Source of the DNA: Hemerocallis citrina
Lineage: Eukaryota; Streptophyta; Magnoliopsida; Asparagales; Asphodelaceae
DNA: 64,000 nt
Reading direction: 5' to 3'
NCBI GenBank assembly: GCA_017893485.1
Contig: CM030368.1
Location: 106,213,549 to 106,277,548 of the forward strand
Below the pieces are notes generated by a model. That model had not been told where the DNA came from. It did not search any database and was given only the letters and a program-made list of their open reading frames with translations. Below, piece by piece: positions 25,087 through 37,501 of the stretch (positions within the stretch are counted from its first letter, which is position 1; each line of letters starts with the position of its first letter). The position numbers and the translations under genes were made by a program.

Positions 25087-25463
25087 TGTAACTCCCGTTT
25101 TCATAAATGCATATTTTCTGAGTATTTTCTGTATTTCAATTTTTATAAATTCATTATTGTCATATTCGGTTTTGGATTTTTATATTTAAGTCTTTTATAA
25201 TCAGAAATTATATTTATTCTGAATAATAATGCATTTTAACTTTAACTCCTATTTCTAATTGATCAACTATTATATTCTAGCCCAAATCAAATGTAATATT
25301 ACTATTTAGATTAATTTAATCAATCGCTAAAACCAAATCTTAGTTTATTTTGTAATTTTATTAACTATTATTATTATTGTTGTTATTTTGTTGATTGTTT
25401 ATTATTATTATTGTTATTATTATTATTATTATTACTATTATTAGTTTGATTGTTCATGACTTA

Positions 25464-25465
<2 letters not shown>

Positions 25466-25522
<57 letters not shown>
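25466..25522. repeat. TG microsatellite
   Basis: Nearly perfect (TG)n of about 57 bp, followed by TATATA and the first MITE. Confidence 0.95.
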
Positions 25523-25528
<6 letters not shown>

Positions 25529-25678
25529 GGGAAATGCTCCATTGAAAATACAAATGTTGTGAAAACACGTGAAAACCACCTAGCCGTTGTTGGAAATAAC
25601 GGCTTATAATGCATTATAACCTAGGCCTAGGTGGTTTTCCACGTTTTCATCGCTACAGTACGTTTTCAATGGAGCATT

Positions 25679-25680
<2 letters not shown>
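25529..25680. mobile_element. Foldback MITE 1 (152 bp)
   Basis: Ends GGGAAATGCTCCATTGAAAA and its inverted repeat at 25661-25680. It sits in a TA-repeat stretch. Inside is the stem-loop GCCGTTGTT-GGA-AATAACGGC (25583-25603). No coding capacity. Confidence 0.8.

Positions 25681-26518
<838 letters not shown>

Positions 26519-26551
<33 letters not shown>
26519..26551. repeat. TG microsatellite
   Basis: (TG)n following MITE 2; probably the other half of the repeat at 25466-25522. Confidence 0.9.
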
Positions 26552-26555
<4 letters not shown>

Positions 26556-28210
26556 ATAAAGCCTATTTTATTTAATTATCTCCCTATTGGATTTAAACCC
26601 TACAACCCTCCTTATTGGATCCAAACCTGTACCCAATAACCCAAACCTGCTACCTGTAACGCCCCGAATCCCAATTACACTGAATTCGAGATGTTCTACA
26701 GGATCTTTTCACTTTCTTAGCACACTTTTACAGGGAAATTAAAACTTTGCATCATACATCAGAGTTTACATCATAATTACATCTTTCTTTTGCACAGCGG
26801 AAGTAAAATACAACAATTGAATACAAGTACAACAGCTTGATAAAATCTTTAAGCATCCAAATCCTCTTTAATCTTTTGCATAACATTTACCTGCATGTTA
26901 GACTGTGGGTACGTCAGTTTATTCAACCGACGATCATTATACACGGCCGTCCTCGCTTGCCGGAAATAGTATAACTTAACATTTCATATTTAACAAACAC
27001 AAACTTGTCACATTCAGACTAAAGGGACTACCCTATTGATGTCGTGTTGTGATTGTGCACTTAGTCCTTAATGCAGTTAATTATATGACACTAATGCACA
27101 CTTGTTCGGATTCTATGCATCCCATACTACATAGGTCCGAGGGCAAGCCCTTATTCGTCTTCATCTTTATAGGGTTCAATCCCCCGTTATGATCTAATCT
27201 ACTACTGTAATTACGGTAAGTATCCTAGATGTTATCTGACCTACGAACTCATGTTTAGGCACTCTGGAGTAGTATCCTCACCCAGACGCATCATGGGAAT
27301 TCCTGGGATACGCTCTCACCATAAACATGACACCACCCGTAGTCTTCAAACATCCCACGAGCGTCGCCACTGGGACGGTACTCTGGAACAGTATCCTCAC
27401 CCAGACTCGTCATGGGAATTCCTGGGATACGCTCTCGCCGCTACCCAGGGCCCTCATACTCCGTGTTTTTCTCTTACTTTCATCACGTCTTCACTATGCA
27501 CTAGCCCTTAGTTTTATTTAAAAATCATGAACAAAATAATCACTAGAGTTAGCCTCTCCATCGACCGGACTTATTCATTTAATTCATCATGACCAACCTT
27601 GGTCTAATTTCAATTCAATTCACTTTTCTCAATGCCGGGGAGACTTAGCTACTCTATTTCAAATTTCATTTCACAATCTTTAACTCCTGACAATTTCCAT
27701 GTCGAGTTTCATACTCATTCTTTTTCAATTCATGATTACACTTTATTCACAAGTCCACGATGATACTTTTAATTCATGAGTTCAAAATGAAAACAATTCG
27801 TGCATATAGCCAACAATTTCTTTTCCTTTTTCATAAATCATGGTTTTTATTTTCATAACCATACATGAATTTATACAACTTCATAAAATCACATTTCAAC
27901 CTTTATATTTCATATCTTGCACAATACTCATAATGAAAATAAATAAAATCATGTCACGCCACAAGCACTTATGCCAATTACTTTATAATAGCCTATCTTT
28001 ATAAGTTATAAAAATCACAAGTGTATATCTCATAACCAAAGCTCCATTTATGCTTTTTATTCACAAACCATATTGTATTTCATTCTAAAAATACCCAAAT
28101 CACTCTTATAAAATTCCTTGTATTTTTATGAGAATTACCATATTTATTTCATAATTTTTGGACTTTAAAAACACCCAAAAAAATATTTTTTCCCAATATG
28201 CCAAAGGCAA

Positions 28211-28263
28211 GAATCGAACCAGGCGCCACACCAAGACCAAACAGAGCGCCGACCACTAGGCCG
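28211..28263 (-). repeat. tRNA-like segment with A and B boxes (first)
   Basis: Minus-strand CGGCCTAGTGGTCGG (28263-28249) resembles an RNA polymerase III A box, and GGTTCGATTC (28220-28211) a B box, about 43 nt apart as in tRNA-derived SINEs. Cloverleaf folding cannot be judged by eye, so it may be a tRNA relic or a SINE head. Confidence 0.5.
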
Positions 28264-28344
28264 AACTCGGCTCACGTCATATAGGCGACTGGGTTGTATA
28301 TAACCCTTAGGTTCGCTGCTTACTGTTTTGGGGTAATTTTAAAA

Positions 28345-28437
28345 AAAAAAGTGTTCGGCCTGGGGTTCGAACCATGCGACACAGAGAAGCCAACCGGGGT
28401 CCCGACCACCTGAGCCACTGGCTCGGGTTGTCACTAA
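28345..28437 (-). repeat. tRNA-like segment with A and B boxes (second)
   Basis: Minus-strand TGGCTCAGGTGGTCGG (28417-28402) and GGTTCGAACC (28373-28364) are good A-box and B-box matches. A ten-base A run at 28341-28350 (T on the minus strand) follows downstream. Same orientation as the first segment, about 150 bp away. Confidence 0.5.
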
Positions 28438-29336
28438 CCCAAATCAAATCCCGTTTGTATTATTTTCATACTGTTTTGAAAATAACTCGATATTCATTAA
28501 GCCATAGCTTCTTATTACTTTGATAAAATTTTATAAAAACTTCCAGATTAGATCCTCAGTCATAAAAGTTCATACCAGTAAAATAATATAATTTTTGGTG
28601 CTAATAAAATATATTTTTCACACACAAAAATCCAAAATTAATTCATTAAACTACAAAATTTGCATTTTCGACATTGCCATACATTTAATCTACTAGTCTT
28701 TTATTCACTAATTCCATGGTGATAATTTACTGATATTATTTATTAATTCAACCATCACATATAATTCCCATAGTCCATATTCATATCAACATGAAGGTCC
28801 ATCTATCACAATTAACAAGTGTACATTATGTCTCTAATCATAATAACAACACTCTTAATTCAATTTAATCACTATCACAACTTCACAATAATAAACATGG
28901 GGTAATCTACACACAATTTAATCTTAATACTAGAGCCATATAAGTTATTCAATACATTTCAATCAATTCACATGCTAACTACTCAAATTAAGTGGGCTCT
29001 TTATAATATTTTTCATGCATCTTTAATGGTGAAAAATTAACATGGATCTACTTTAGAAATATAAAATGTTTTACCCACCTCAATTGGAGAGAAACACAAA
29101 CAAAAGTAATCGAATCCTTGTAGATGAACGCACCGCCTCCTAGCAAAAAGCGCTCAAGCTCCAAGCCTCCAAGCCTATGCCGAATGCTTCCTTCAAGCTC
29201 CACCCGATGCTCCTTGATGATGCCGGCCACTCCAAGCACACAAAACCCACACAACTCTCTTATCTTTTATAACTCCCACAATAATAATAATACTATAAAT
29301 TAGAAATACACTTTGCATATGAAAAGTTAGCCATGA

Positions 29337-29360
29337 GGGGGGGGGGGGGGGGTATTTATA
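29337..29360 (-). promoter_or_regulatory. TATA box and C-run of family-B LTR copy 2
   Basis: Minus-strand TATAAATA (29360-29353) followed by 16 C. In copy 1 the C run is 6 long, so the tract has expanded here. Confidence 0.55.
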
Positions 29361-31452
29361 CAAAAAAATGAGGGGAATGGAGGGCTAAGATCATCTTGGT
29401 GGTTGTTGGATGAAGGGTTTAGATCAAAGTAGAAGTTACAAGAACTACCCACTTCCTTGAAACTACCCCCATGTTCTCCACACCCAAACTCAAAAGTTCC
29501 CTCCAAAAAGAATGCTACCGGCCATCTCTTAGGAGAGTGTGCATTGCACGTGTACGTGTAGTGCACGTGCATGCAACTAGGCCAATTTTGTACATTTCAA
29601 AATTGTATAAAAATAATTTTGTTTAAAAAAAGTCTTCTACATGACAAGTTTAATTAAAATTAATTAATTCATGGGCTTTCTTTTTGGGCCAAAATAATTT
29701 TATAAAAATAATTAAAATAAAATTGCTTTTGGGCTTTTTAAGAAAAGGCTTTTTAGTTAAATCAAATAAGGCTTTTAAAGAAGGCTTTTTGTACTAAAAT
29801 AATTTGAGAAAATTATATTTAAACATACACATCTTGATAAAATAATCTAACAAAATATATTGCACGTGCACAACACGTGCAAAATAAATAATTTCTCATT
29901 AATTGAAAAATCAGGGTATTACACTACCCATTAACCTATCCTATTTAAACCCCTCTTATTCTAAACCCTAACCCTAGCAAACCATTTCCCTGTTGAGCCC
30001 CAGTCGCCCCCTACACTGTTCATCCATCCCTAACCTCTTCTCAACCTCCTGCTCAACTCTACATCATCGCTGCCCTTCGACTACAGCGTCCACCCTCGTC
30101 ATCCTCGTAGCCTCCTCCACCCTACCTCCTAAACCCATCCCTTAGTCGAGCCTCTGCGACCCCCTGCAACTCCGCCCTAACCCATCACCACTGTCCTCCC
30201 TCCCTCTTCGCCCAGTCACCACCTCCGTGCCTTCGAACCCCTCAACCGCCACCACTGCATCCCTCCATCGACGGCCATTGCCTCACCACCATCATCTCCC
30301 CCTTTTCCTCTCCAACTAAGAGCACCCACCGACCACCCATCATCGTCATTTGCCTCCGTCGATTGCTCCCCAGTCACGCCCCTCGACGCTGCCGCTGTCG
30401 TAGGCACAGTCGAAGCTGCCACCGCACCATTACCTTGCTATTGATTAAGGGGGGAGATTGATCTTTGAATCTCAGCCGTCCAATCCTCTCGTGATTGTGA
30501 TCACCATCATCATCAGCCATATCAGAGCCATCTGATCGATCTTGATCATCATCAAATCATCAGCATCAGGCGCCCTGCGATCTGGACCGTCGGATCTGAT
30601 CAAGATTTGGACCATCATCATCTTCATCATCAGCGGGTGGATCTGGATCGTCCAATTCTCTAATCATCTAGATCATCAGATCAGAACAATCCTGGCCTTC
30701 CGATCTCCTTGTGATTTGGATCATCATCATCATCAAGTCAGGTCATCTTTATCATTCACTATAGATCAGATCTGAGCTGTCGCTTTTCCTTGACCTTGAT
30801 CGTCATCAAGATCCGTGCCAGATCCGATCCATCCAATCTCGATTGTCATCAATCAAGGTCTTCATCCAAGCAAGGCAAGTATCTTCTTGTACAATTCATT
30901 GTTCTAGTACAAGCTTTTATTTGAAAATACCACAAGTAGTTTGTAGTTGTGATTCACCTTTGACTAATCATTTGATGATCTCATCTTTACTAATTGTCGT
31001 AATTATCAATTCCATGATCATAAGAGTCACAATCATCGTTGATACACTCGTTGCACAACTAGTTAGATCTATTTTATCATCTAATTATTTGAACACATGA
31101 AATTAAGAATTACCTTGACTTGCAGATGTATGTTTGTATGATGCATGTGTTGATTTTGCTTTCTTTTGAGTTGAGAATAGCCATGGGCGATGATTTGATG
31201 CTTGTGAACCCCTGATTTGTATCACACACTAATTTAGACTCATAATAGTTACTAATCATGTCACTTTTTATATAAAAGAAACCACTTTTGTTGATGTTCC
31301 TGTTTTAGCCTGCTGTTTTGACCCTAATAATGTCAAAATCTAGACTTGAGTTCTGTCACGCCTCACTTCCCAAAAAGAATACGGAATACGGATACGCGAC
31401 CCAACCCAGCGAATGATTTGCATCATTTATAAGCTATTCAGGAATCTTTACA

Positions 31453-31930
31453 ATATCTCACAAAATAATCAGAGTCGGAAGCAAAAGAGTCAACCACACA
31501 TGCATAATTGAATTAATAAATCAACAGAATTTACTTGAAACAAAACACATTAAGGTCAAATAAATTAGAATCTGGAAAAGACAAAATCCTGGGTCACATC
31601 ACCCAAAATACAAAGTAATCATCCAAGTACTCAAAATAAATTATTCAAAGCAACAATAATAGTAATACTAATAAGCAAGAATCCAGCACTAATATCTCAC
31701 AAAATAATCAGAGTCGGAAACAAAAGAATCAACCACACATGCATAATTGAATTAGTAAACCAACAGAATTTACTTAAAACAAAACACATTAAGGTCAAAT
31801 AAATCAGAATCTGGAAAAGACAAAATCCTAGGTCACATCGCCCAAAATACAAAGTAATCATCACTCAAAATAAATTATTCAAAGCAACAATAATAGTAAT
31901 ACTAATAAGTAAGAATCCAGCACTAATATC
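31453..31930. repeat. 239-bp tandem duplication
   Basis: ATATCTCACAAAATAATC starts at 31453 and again at 31692; the copies are nearly identical, with a few substitutions and a small deletion. The duplication is inside family-A copy 4. Confidence 0.85.
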
Positions 31931-32439
31931 TCATTTTGCCAATGCCGTCGGGCAGCTGACCATCTTGATATGCAATTAATAATTGCAGGAGAAGGAAAGA
32001 GAAAACAAGTACCCATCAATACAAGTTACAGGTCACTTATAATGTAGGATATAAGTACATGGAATAGTCAAATCTAAAATGACAGCGGAAATAAATATAG
32101 CATGGTATGATACATCAACAGTAATGACTAGCATGAATCAGTAAAACAAGGTCAACTAGCATGGAATACTAACAGTACAAATGAATGTATCAAGTATAGT
32201 GTCATATGGCATATAACAGTGTTCAGTAACAGTAAGGTCATTATATCAGTGTAACAGTATAACAGTATCAGTCCAACAGTATCAGTCTAACAGTATCAGT
32301 CTTATGTTCTTACAGTTTTGTGTTTATTACTAGCTAGATAGCACTTCATGCGCCCCAAAAAATAACACATAATTGCTATAACAAACAGTTTCGCTTTTAG
32401 ATTTCATAGTGGACCATAATGGAGCAGTGTCCTCAGGTA

Positions 32440-32542
32440 TCAATAACAGTAGTAGGGGCAGTAAAAATAACAGTAATAGTAGTAGTAAAAGTAACAGTAA
32501 TAGTAACAGTAACAGTAACAATAACAGTAACAGTATGGAACA
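32440..32542. repeat. AACAGT simple repeat
   Basis: Repeated AACAGTAA / AGTAGT units where copy 4 breaks off. Confidence 0.85.
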
Positions 32543-32648
32543 CTAATATTTTGTGATGTTAGATCTGGACCATTGATTTCAATCCTATTGAATGAGAACA
32601 ACTTGATAGCTTTCTTTGTGTTTTATTTTATATATATATATATATATA

Positions 32649-33009
32649 GGGAAAGCTTGCACACGGCATGTGCACTCCTCTAGTGCACACGGCATGTGCA
32701 CTAGGCCTTCGGGAGTTCATATCGATGATCTGAACCGTTCACATTGATCTATACATCTAAATTAGTCTAAATATATAAAATCAAATTATTTGAAATTCAT
32801 TTACCCATCCATTGAAGTGTTACACAATTGTATGGCTGAAAATCATTGTTTTTATAGTCACATAATGGATGGGCAAATGAATTTCAAATGATTTGATTTT
32901 ACATATTTAGACTAATTTAGATGTGCAGATCAATGTGAACGGTTCGGATCGTCGATATGAATGCCCAAAGGCCTAGTGTGCACTAGAGGTAGTGCACAAC
33001 CGAAGCTTT

Positions 33010-33012
<3 letters not shown>
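32649..33012. mobile_element. Foldback MITE 3 (364 bp)
   Basis: Ends GGGAAAGCTT and AAGCTTTCCC with TATATATA on both sides. The arms are long and imperfect (for example AGGCCT...TCGATGATCTGAACC on the left and its partner near 32945). No coding frame. Confidence 0.8.
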
Positions 33013-33050
<38 letters not shown>

Positions 33051-33058
33051 CACACACA
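33013..33058. repeat. TA then CA microsatellite
   Basis: (TA)n of about 28 bp followed by (CA)n. Confidence 0.9.
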
Positions 33059-33355
33059 AATGAAAGAAAAATGAGTTTTATCTATATAAGAATAAAATTA
33101 AAGCAATATTAAATAACATGCAACCTACTATGTTTAATATAACATGCAACCTATTACACACGTATAATATATGTATCTAACAGCTACCACTTCTATTGCT
33201 TATATTGTTTCACATCTACACAACTCTTATTTTATTTATTTTATTGCCCATCCCGGAATGGGCAGTGTCTTATAGATTTTGTGTCCTTCATTTATAATGT
33301 GGAACAATTTTGAAAGGAGAGTAAATGTGGAAGGATAAACATGTAGATTATTATG

Positions 33356-33528
33356 GAGTAATGCTACATCCACTACCAATTTCACTACATTTCTCTTCAC
33401 TAGCTTAGGTGGCACACTCCAATAGATAGAAAAAGATAGAGTAGGTGGGAGAACTCTCCAATAGAAGTATGTCGCCTAAGGTAGTGAACAAAATGGTAGT
33501 GAAATTGGTAATGGATGAAGCATTACTC
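33356..33528. mobile_element. MULE-type MITE (173 bp)
   Basis: Inverted ends start GAGTAATGCT and continue for about 33 bp (ATCCACTACCAATTTCACTAC). The 9-bp duplication ATTATTATG is exact at 33347-33355 and 33529-33537. No coding capacity. Confidence 0.85.
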
Positions 33529-33762
33529 ATTATTATGACACTCACACTATTTCACATGTAATTTTGACTGACTATCCTTACTATGAAGCATGTGGTAGAA
33601 AAATGCAATTTTTTATTTACATTTTACCAAATCTTTTTATCAAGTAAGACTAAAAAGAGTTGCATGTGATGTGGATGTGCATATAATTCAATTTGTAAGA
33701 TTTCTTTCATTATGCACATGTATTACTTTTTATGAATTACTTTTAGACTGAATGACACGATA

Positions 33763-33988
33763 AGAACTTTTATAATATATATTTTCATCAATTATTTGGA
33801 GCTTCATACCTTTTCTCTTTTAAAACTGAAACAGTTCAAATATTGCTACTCTTCTTGAACTTTATGTAAACTTGTAGAACTTTTATAATATATATTTTCA
33901 TCAATTATTTGGAGCTTCATACCTTTTCTCTTTTAAAACTGAAACAGTTCAAATATTGCTACTCTTCTTGAACTTTATGTAAACTTGT
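33763..33988. repeat. 113-bp tandem duplication
   Basis: The unit starting AGAACTTTTATAATATAT at 33763 recurs at 33876 without a visible difference, so the duplication is young. Confidence 0.9.
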
Positions 33989-35003
33989 ATGTTGAATAGA
34001 AGGTGAAAAAGAAAGAAAGAAAGTAAGAATATCTTGGATTCTAAAATGCAACCATTTTTGCATGAACATCTATTTTTTTTTGCATGAACATCTATTTTTG
34101 TTGTACCGAACACCCTCTAATAAAATGACTTTTATTTTCTACGTCAAAACTTACAGTTCATTTTAAATCCATATTAACCCTTGAACTAATTTTGAGTGTC
34201 AATATAATTTAAGATTAAAATTTTGGGGCTTTGAAAAATATCTTCAAAGTTAAAATTAGAAAAAAGTTAAAATTATAGGGCTTCGAGAACTTATTAGCTT
34301 AAACTTTTTTCTACAAACAGTTAGCTTAAATAACACTGGCGGCATGCAGGTGAAGAATTACACAAATCTAAAGTGAAATTCCATGAGGTTTAAGAAGGTG
34401 GAATGAAATTTCTTGTTATTTTCTTTCTATACTCAATCTAGAGAATAGTCCATGCAAAATTCCGACCCTAACACTTGCAAGGTGGGAATTTATTGGAAAA
34501 AAATCCCTCCAAACTAAATATAATTTCCTCGTGCGATTAAGAAATTTAGAGGTCATCCAAAGTCATTGTCAACGAAAACCATTCATGATGCGTGGTTGAT
34601 AATTTCTTCTTTTCATGGTGAAAATAATTAAATTTTCTGGAATAGAATGCTCTTCAAAGCCATGAAAGCCGAACGACAAATACTATGACACTCTAGACCA
34701 TGTATCAACAAGTTGTTATTCACTGAGAATATTTGACACTACCAAAATCTGGTCTGAAACAGTGAATGCATCTTGATTAATTCAACTGAAATTTGAAACC
34801 ATGCATGCACAGTTGCACACACATCTCAAAAATAAGGAAGCCTAACTTACTAAACAACTCTTCAAAAATCTTATAACGTTTGATTAACTTATTTTTCAGC
34901 TGGATTTGGACAGATATATGACTATCTTTGTGGTTAGTGAATAAGGATTCGATATGCTTTCCTTGGTGTGGAAAAAAAAAGACTGCTGGTGATTTTCTAA
35001 CAG
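33989..35003. other. No gene recognised
   Basis: AT-rich sequence with a short direct repeat near 34055-34100 (TTTTTGCATGAACATCTA twice). Nothing else stands out. Confidence 0.5.
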
Positions 35004-36259
35004 GGGTGTATTGAATTGAGATTTCAAAAGATTTTAAAAGAATTGAGAATCCCAGTATTTAAGGGATTCATGGGGAATTCACCTAAAACTTTGACTGTGA
35101 TTTATAAGGATTTTAAAATAGTTTCATGGAATTCTTATTATGAATTTGATGGAATTCGAAGGAATTTGATGAAAATAAACTTTATAATTAGTTCATTTCC
35201 TACACAAGATAGTCATTCTCATAAGAGTAGTACGAATAAATATCAAGGCACCTCGCAAGTCATAAAAATATCATTCTCATAAGCTTTTTCTGAAGTACTA
35301 GAAGGACACCCACATAAACAAAAGTAACAAAAAAAAATTAGCCCTACATGAGAGAGTTGTTGATGAGTCCATCGACTCAATACTCGCTGTTTTAACATTC
35401 TGAAATAGCATAAAATAATAATAACTAATAACACCCGGTAACCAAAGTCATGGAGCAAGAGATCTATAAGGAGCACAAACTCTCCCATTAGGCATCATAA
35501 CTCTACCACATCTCCTCATTAAATCAATATTTGTTGTTTCTGCATCATAGGTCTTCCAGTTAACAGTTTCACTATATAACCATGGAACGTTATCCACTTC
35601 GTCCTGTACGTGCAATGAGAAACCAATTTATGCCATAGCAATCTTGAGAATATTTTTGAATCAACTCCATCGCATTGATTTTGATTGAAATTGATTCCAT
35701 TGTCTTTCAGGAGGCGGATGGAGGCCTCTGCGTGGGGATCGGTGGTTGGGTTGAATTAGGGTTTGGGTTGAATTAGGCCTCTACGTGGGGATCGAAGGTA
35801 GGGAGGTAGAGGAGAGTGGGGTAGCAGAGGAGGGTGTCGGTAGGTAGATGAGAAGAGGAAGAAGACGATGGAGAGAGAAGGGGATTATAGGGTTTGGGTT
35901 TATTTGGAGATAATTTGGGGCATATGTATATGAAACAAAACCATACTCACCAATAGCTTGAAAGTTTCTACATAGAAGATGAGAATTGCAAAGGCTTTTG
36001 GTATTTATACCTCGGACCCTAGATTCCATCTAAATCCTCCAAATTCTCAATTCTACCAAAATCATTAACTTTTTGAATACACCGAGAATTGAATGGGGTC
36101 ATTTAAAATCTCAATTGAATACACCAAGAATTGAATAGAATCATTAAAGTCTCAATTGAATACACTGTGACTTTTATAAACTCCTTTAAAATCCTAATAG
36201 AATACACTAGGATTTTCACATTCTTTTAAATTCTTTTCAAATTCCAATCCAATACACCC
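35004..36259. mobile_element. Inverted-repeat element with GGGTGTATTG ends
   Basis: Left end GGGTGTATTGAATTGAGATT and right end, reverse complement, GGGTGTATTGGATTGGAATT; the match goes on imperfectly for about 45 bp. Near the right end the unit TGAATACACC...GAATTGAAT recurs two to three times. I could not read a target duplication, so the superfamily is open. The G-rich centre (35700-35900) encodes nothing I know. Confidence 0.6.
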
Positions 36260-36808
36260 ATGTAAGAAGCAAAGCCCTGGAGACCAAGTGAAGTTTTAGT
36301 CCAAATGATCAACTCTTTACCTCTATAATTTCTTGTTAATTTTGAGGGAGTTTCTCAGAAGAAAGAAAGGAAGAGAAATGTGACCAAGAAGTTTCGTTTA
36401 ATATTTAGTATTACACAACCTCCAAACTTTATTTATCATCTAAACTTCAGAGTCTTAACTGCAAGTTAACAAGTGATTCATAATGAATCAGTCGCTGTCT
36501 CTTTGAGATCTTTGAATCTTCACCAACCATTAACCATATCACATGAGGTGAGTTCGCCAACTAACACCAAACAAACACGTTTCAAAAAGGGAAATTTATA
36601 TGGTGCACACTCATAACTTCTGATAACTAAACTTAACTACTAAATTAATTCTTCACTAATCCTGCTTTTACTTTGAGCCGTTAGATTATCATTTCCTATC
36701 TCAAAACCACTCAATGGCATTCTTGTAAATAAAGAGAAGTTGTAGGATTAATGTTTGTAGTTAATTTTTCTTATGTTTACTCGTCATGAGTATTCTAAGG
36801 GCCATGAC
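36260..36808. other. Intergenic stretch left of the MULE
   Basis: No gene seen. It ends with the first copy of the MULE target duplication (36800-36808). Confidence 0.5.
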
Positions 36809-37215
36809 GAAAAATTTGCCGTACTGCCCTCTTTTTTGAAAATAATTAGTGACTTGCCCTAATTTCCAAAACAATTAGCGATATGTCCTTGTTTATGACA
36901 CGTCAGCAACAAACGTTATTGGAAAAAATGGCATCAGTTATTTCGATGTCGTTCTTCCCAATAACGGCATCTCTTTTTGAAAAAATTGTCATGCCGTTAT
37001 TGGGAATAACGGCATATTTTATTTTTGTATAAAGATCTCTAAAGTATCAATCGTGACTTTAGAGAGAAATGCAAAAATTGAAATAACTGATGTCGTTCTC
37101 TGAGAGAACGGCATAGATTATACTGATGCCGTTTTTCACAATAACGGCATCAGTTATAATCTTTTTGCACGGGTTCCTATAATCGAAAAACGCTTCTTCT
37201 TCTCTTTCCTCCCCT
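36809..37215 (+). repeat. Left terminal inverted repeat of the MULE
   Basis: Pairs with 45155-45568 at high identity. It starts with three imperfect repeats of a TGCCCT...TTTGAAAATAATTAG unit, then palindromes such as ATGCCGTTATT-GGG-AATAACGGCAT (36991-37015). It ends in the CTATAATCGAAAAAC stretch close to the presumed transcript start. Confidence 0.9.
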
Positions 37216-37403
37216 TCTGATTCGTAAACATCTCTCTCTCGCATCGCTCATGTTACCCACAAACCCTAGATCTCAAAATCAAAAATTCCAACCATTTGAG
37301 TCCTGTAAAATTCCATACATCCTACCTCCTCACTCCCACTCTCATTTGCAGTCTTCATCCACAACGAAATTTTTGCTAGTGGTTTTTTTGGTTTAATTTG
37401 AAG

Positions 37404-37499
37404 GTATTATCATCTTAACCTTATGTTTGATTTTTATTTCAATGTTTTGTTTATTGTGAGTAGTGAATGACTTGAATATGTTTTAATTTTTATGCATAG
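37404..37499 (+). other. Possible 5'-leader intron of the MURA gene
   Basis: AAG/GTATTA donor and TGCATAG acceptor just before the ATG at 37502, with a T-rich interior. Not proven. Confidence 0.4.
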
Positions 37500-37501
37500 G
37501 T

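Larger units (their letters stand above)
26655..29923 (-). mobile_element. Solo LTR, family B copy 2 (3.27 kb)
   Basis: Runs from TGTAACGCCCCGAATCCC to GGGTATTACA with the 5-bp duplication CTACC at 26650-26654 and 29924-29928. It matches copy 1 at both ends and in the middle but lacks the GTCGAC pairs, and it has two tRNA-like segments at 28.2-28.4 kb not seen in copy 1. The minus-strand TATA box at 29353-29360 is followed by a 16-base C run. Confidence 0.85.
31354..32545 (-). mobile_element. Family-A LTR copy 4, truncated
   Basis: Starts TGTCACGCCTCAC and follows copies 1 and 2 through the spacer and the TAGCACTTCATG block (32338), then stops within a CAGTAA repeat at about 32545. No right end or target duplication is seen. 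It lies head-to-head against copy 3. Confidence 0.65.

Noticed and set aside
36608..36791. A possible MITE with ACTCATAAC / GTCATGAGT ends
   Set aside because: The inverted match is weak and gapped and no duplication is visible.
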